Position numbers and translations under genes: made by a program. From positions 62,001 through 126,000 of the forward strand of contig NW_026611078.1 of assembly GCF_029633865.1 (NCBI RefSeq): DNA of 64,000 nucleotides, written 5' to 3'. This stretch comes from Lampris incognitus (Eukaryota > Chordata > Actinopteri > Lampriformes > Lampridae). Below, in pieces: positions 63,250 through 64,000 of the stretch; positions within the stretch are counted from its first letter, which is position 1; every line of letters begins with the position of its first letter. The notes beneath the pieces were generated by a model. It saw nothing but the letters and a program-made list of their open reading frames with translations, had not been told where the DNA came from and searched no databases.

Positions 63250-64000
63250 CTTCTAGAACACCAGTATATGTGACCAATCTTGCCTTTGGTGTGATCAGCA
63301 CTGGCTCATTAAGGGCTGTGTTCCCTGCCCACTCTTTGCACGTTGCTTCCTTGGGTCCAACGTGTCTTGGGAAGTCTTCAGCTGCTCAGGAGCCGCTGGT
63401 CAGATTTTGTGGTAGCAGGGCAGGTATGGGTTTATTTTTTACCAAAGTAGTTGACCATCCTCTTGAGACCTGCATCATCGGGAGGGTATGCTGGTCCTTC
63501 TCCATCTTTTTGTGCATTACTCTTTTTTTGTGCTTCTTGGTCAGTCTCTCCCCCAGCATCACTCTCTGTGGCCCTCACAGTTGTAAAAATGTGCCTGTCC
63601 GTCTGAAAAAGATGCCACTTGGCAATGATTTCATGGAGACAGATTGTCTTGGTTTGGAATATGGGCAGAGCCAAGTCTTCCTTTGGGAATCATAAGCAGC
63701 TACTACCCTACCAAGTCTGCTATAATATGAGACTTTTGACTCATACACTGAAACATATTTCTTCGAGGGAGCCCCCCCCCCCCCCATGGCCACCTCAACC
63801 GAAAGAGGAATGCCTGCAATGCTAGCTCCTTCTTGTCTGTTTAAACAAGTTCTCTTTCTGTCCCCCGCAAACACCTTGGCAGCTACCATTTCAGACAGCA
63901 CCTCCTCTTGAAGATTCACGGGTGTAGTCTGAGACTGGGGGCAGAATTGTAGAGATTTTAAATGTTTGCATTCAGATGGGACAATTCCAGTCCTTGCTGC
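63250..64000 (-). pseudogene. N-terminal exon, SWIM-like motif, poly-Gly homopolymer
   Basis: Open from the window edge to about 63640 with TGIVPSECKHLKSLQFCP and YYSRLGRVVAAYDSQRKTW. It then continues in the next frame with CLHEIIAKWHLFQTDRH; C...C-L-H resembles a SWIM zinc ligand set. The one-base frame change is just before CLH (about 63645). A second change lies near 63440 (after MVNYFG). An in-frame TGA follows at about 63383 (CGA to TGA likely). The donor GAAG|GTGAG is at 63250. A run of 14 C (63772-63785) encodes a Gly run in the frame, a hotspot for slippage. Confidence 0.65.

Larger units (their letters stand above)
54862..64000 (-). pseudogene. HMGXB3/Zisupton-like multi-exon gene, degraded
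   Basis: Minus strand; continues beyond the window at its 5' side. At least 17 candidate exons with GT-AG sites carry, in order: a SWIM-like Cys/His motif, a CRTCSNCG zinc-binding segment, a CGYHPAVVMIDLHK Cys-rich segment, NPFVVSPSYHTWAPWIG, a SAP-like helix pair, a long core exon (VQLAVEGKLKVNLPWLKTKK, then VPHLAGWVNSQCAEQ), and a Ulp1/C48-like protease (SGHWISC, then GGIDCGVFMLM). From memory this is the organisation of teleost HMG domain-containing protein 3-like genes, which are related to the Zisupton (KDZ) DNA transposons. It has at least two frameshifts and a stop in the first exon, a stop in the exon at 61979-62172, and two frame changes in the core exon. Two Tc1 elements lie inside it, one in the exon after the protease Cys. 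No HMG box is visible here. Confidence 0.7.

Noticed and set aside
1-64000. CRISPR arrays, operons, bacterial insertion sequences, rRNA genes
   Set aside because: Nothing of these kinds is visible; tandem repeats here are minisatellites without spacer structure.

Overview
The window looks like nuclear DNA from a ray-finned (teleost) fish. The evidence is spliced genes with GT-AG introns, two eukaryotic tRNA genes, teleost-type Tc1, hAT, RTE, L1 and Gypsy elements, tRNA-derived SINEs, many microsatellites, and fragments of gene families that are expanded in fish (G2E3-like HECT ligase, Pim-like kinase, HMGXB3/Zisupton-like proteins). There is no operon, CRISPR array or bacterial signal. The species cannot be named from the sequence alone. 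Layout: 1-4145 is a hAT (Ac/Tol2-like) DNA transposon on the minus strand, with an intron-containing transposase gene and one end outside the window. 5143-5686 is a non-autonomous inverted-repeat element. 6081-6216 is a CCAAT/TATA promoter-like block in front of a roughly 5 kb GC-rich 39-bp minisatellite (about 6400-11240), whose plus strand keeps one reading frame open for about 1250 codons. 11230-14170 is a minus-strand Gypsy fossil abutting that array. 14778-19217 is a Gypsy element with both LTRs and a 5-bp target duplication. 20234-21453 is a Tc1 element. 21768-23999 is a five-exon remnant of a G2E3-like HECT gene, cut at its last exon by a chromovirus LTR (24000-27049). 27049-28050 is an RTE fragment and 28160-28570 an L1-like fragment. 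28626-33036 is a young CsRn1-like Gypsy element. 33851-38069 is a LINE carrying a C-terminal C2H2 finger, with the same minisatellite on both sides. 38.4-41.0 kb holds tandem repeats, a broken Pim-like kinase 3' end and a candidate first exon. 41014-45679 is a sushi-like chromovirus with both LTRs. 46.3-49.8 kb has palindromic microsatellites, an L1/Tx1 ORF1 fragment, a broken gene of an uncharacterised dispersed family, and a SINE. 50107-53241 is an almost intact RTE LINE with a 15-bp target duplication. 53.5-54.9 kb has two candidate host exons on the plus strand and tRNA-His and tRNA-Glu genes. 54862-64000 is a many-exon minus-strand gene of the HMGXB3/Zisupton-like type, with a SWIM-like motif, a Cys-rich segment, a SAP-like segment and a Ulp1-like Cys protease. 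It is broken at several sites and carries two Tc1 elements. Overall this is accessory, transposon-dense sequence. The genes do not form a pathway; they are mostly mobile elements nested in or truncating each other and older genes. The most distinctive item is the long proline-rich repeat reading frame with its own promoter-like block: an arginine CGA codon recurs in its repeat and has often become CAA but never TGA. That is suggestive of a translated repeat protein but not proof. Second is the HMGXB3/Zisupton-like multi-domain gene. Family names rest on motifs and recall; no database search was possible.
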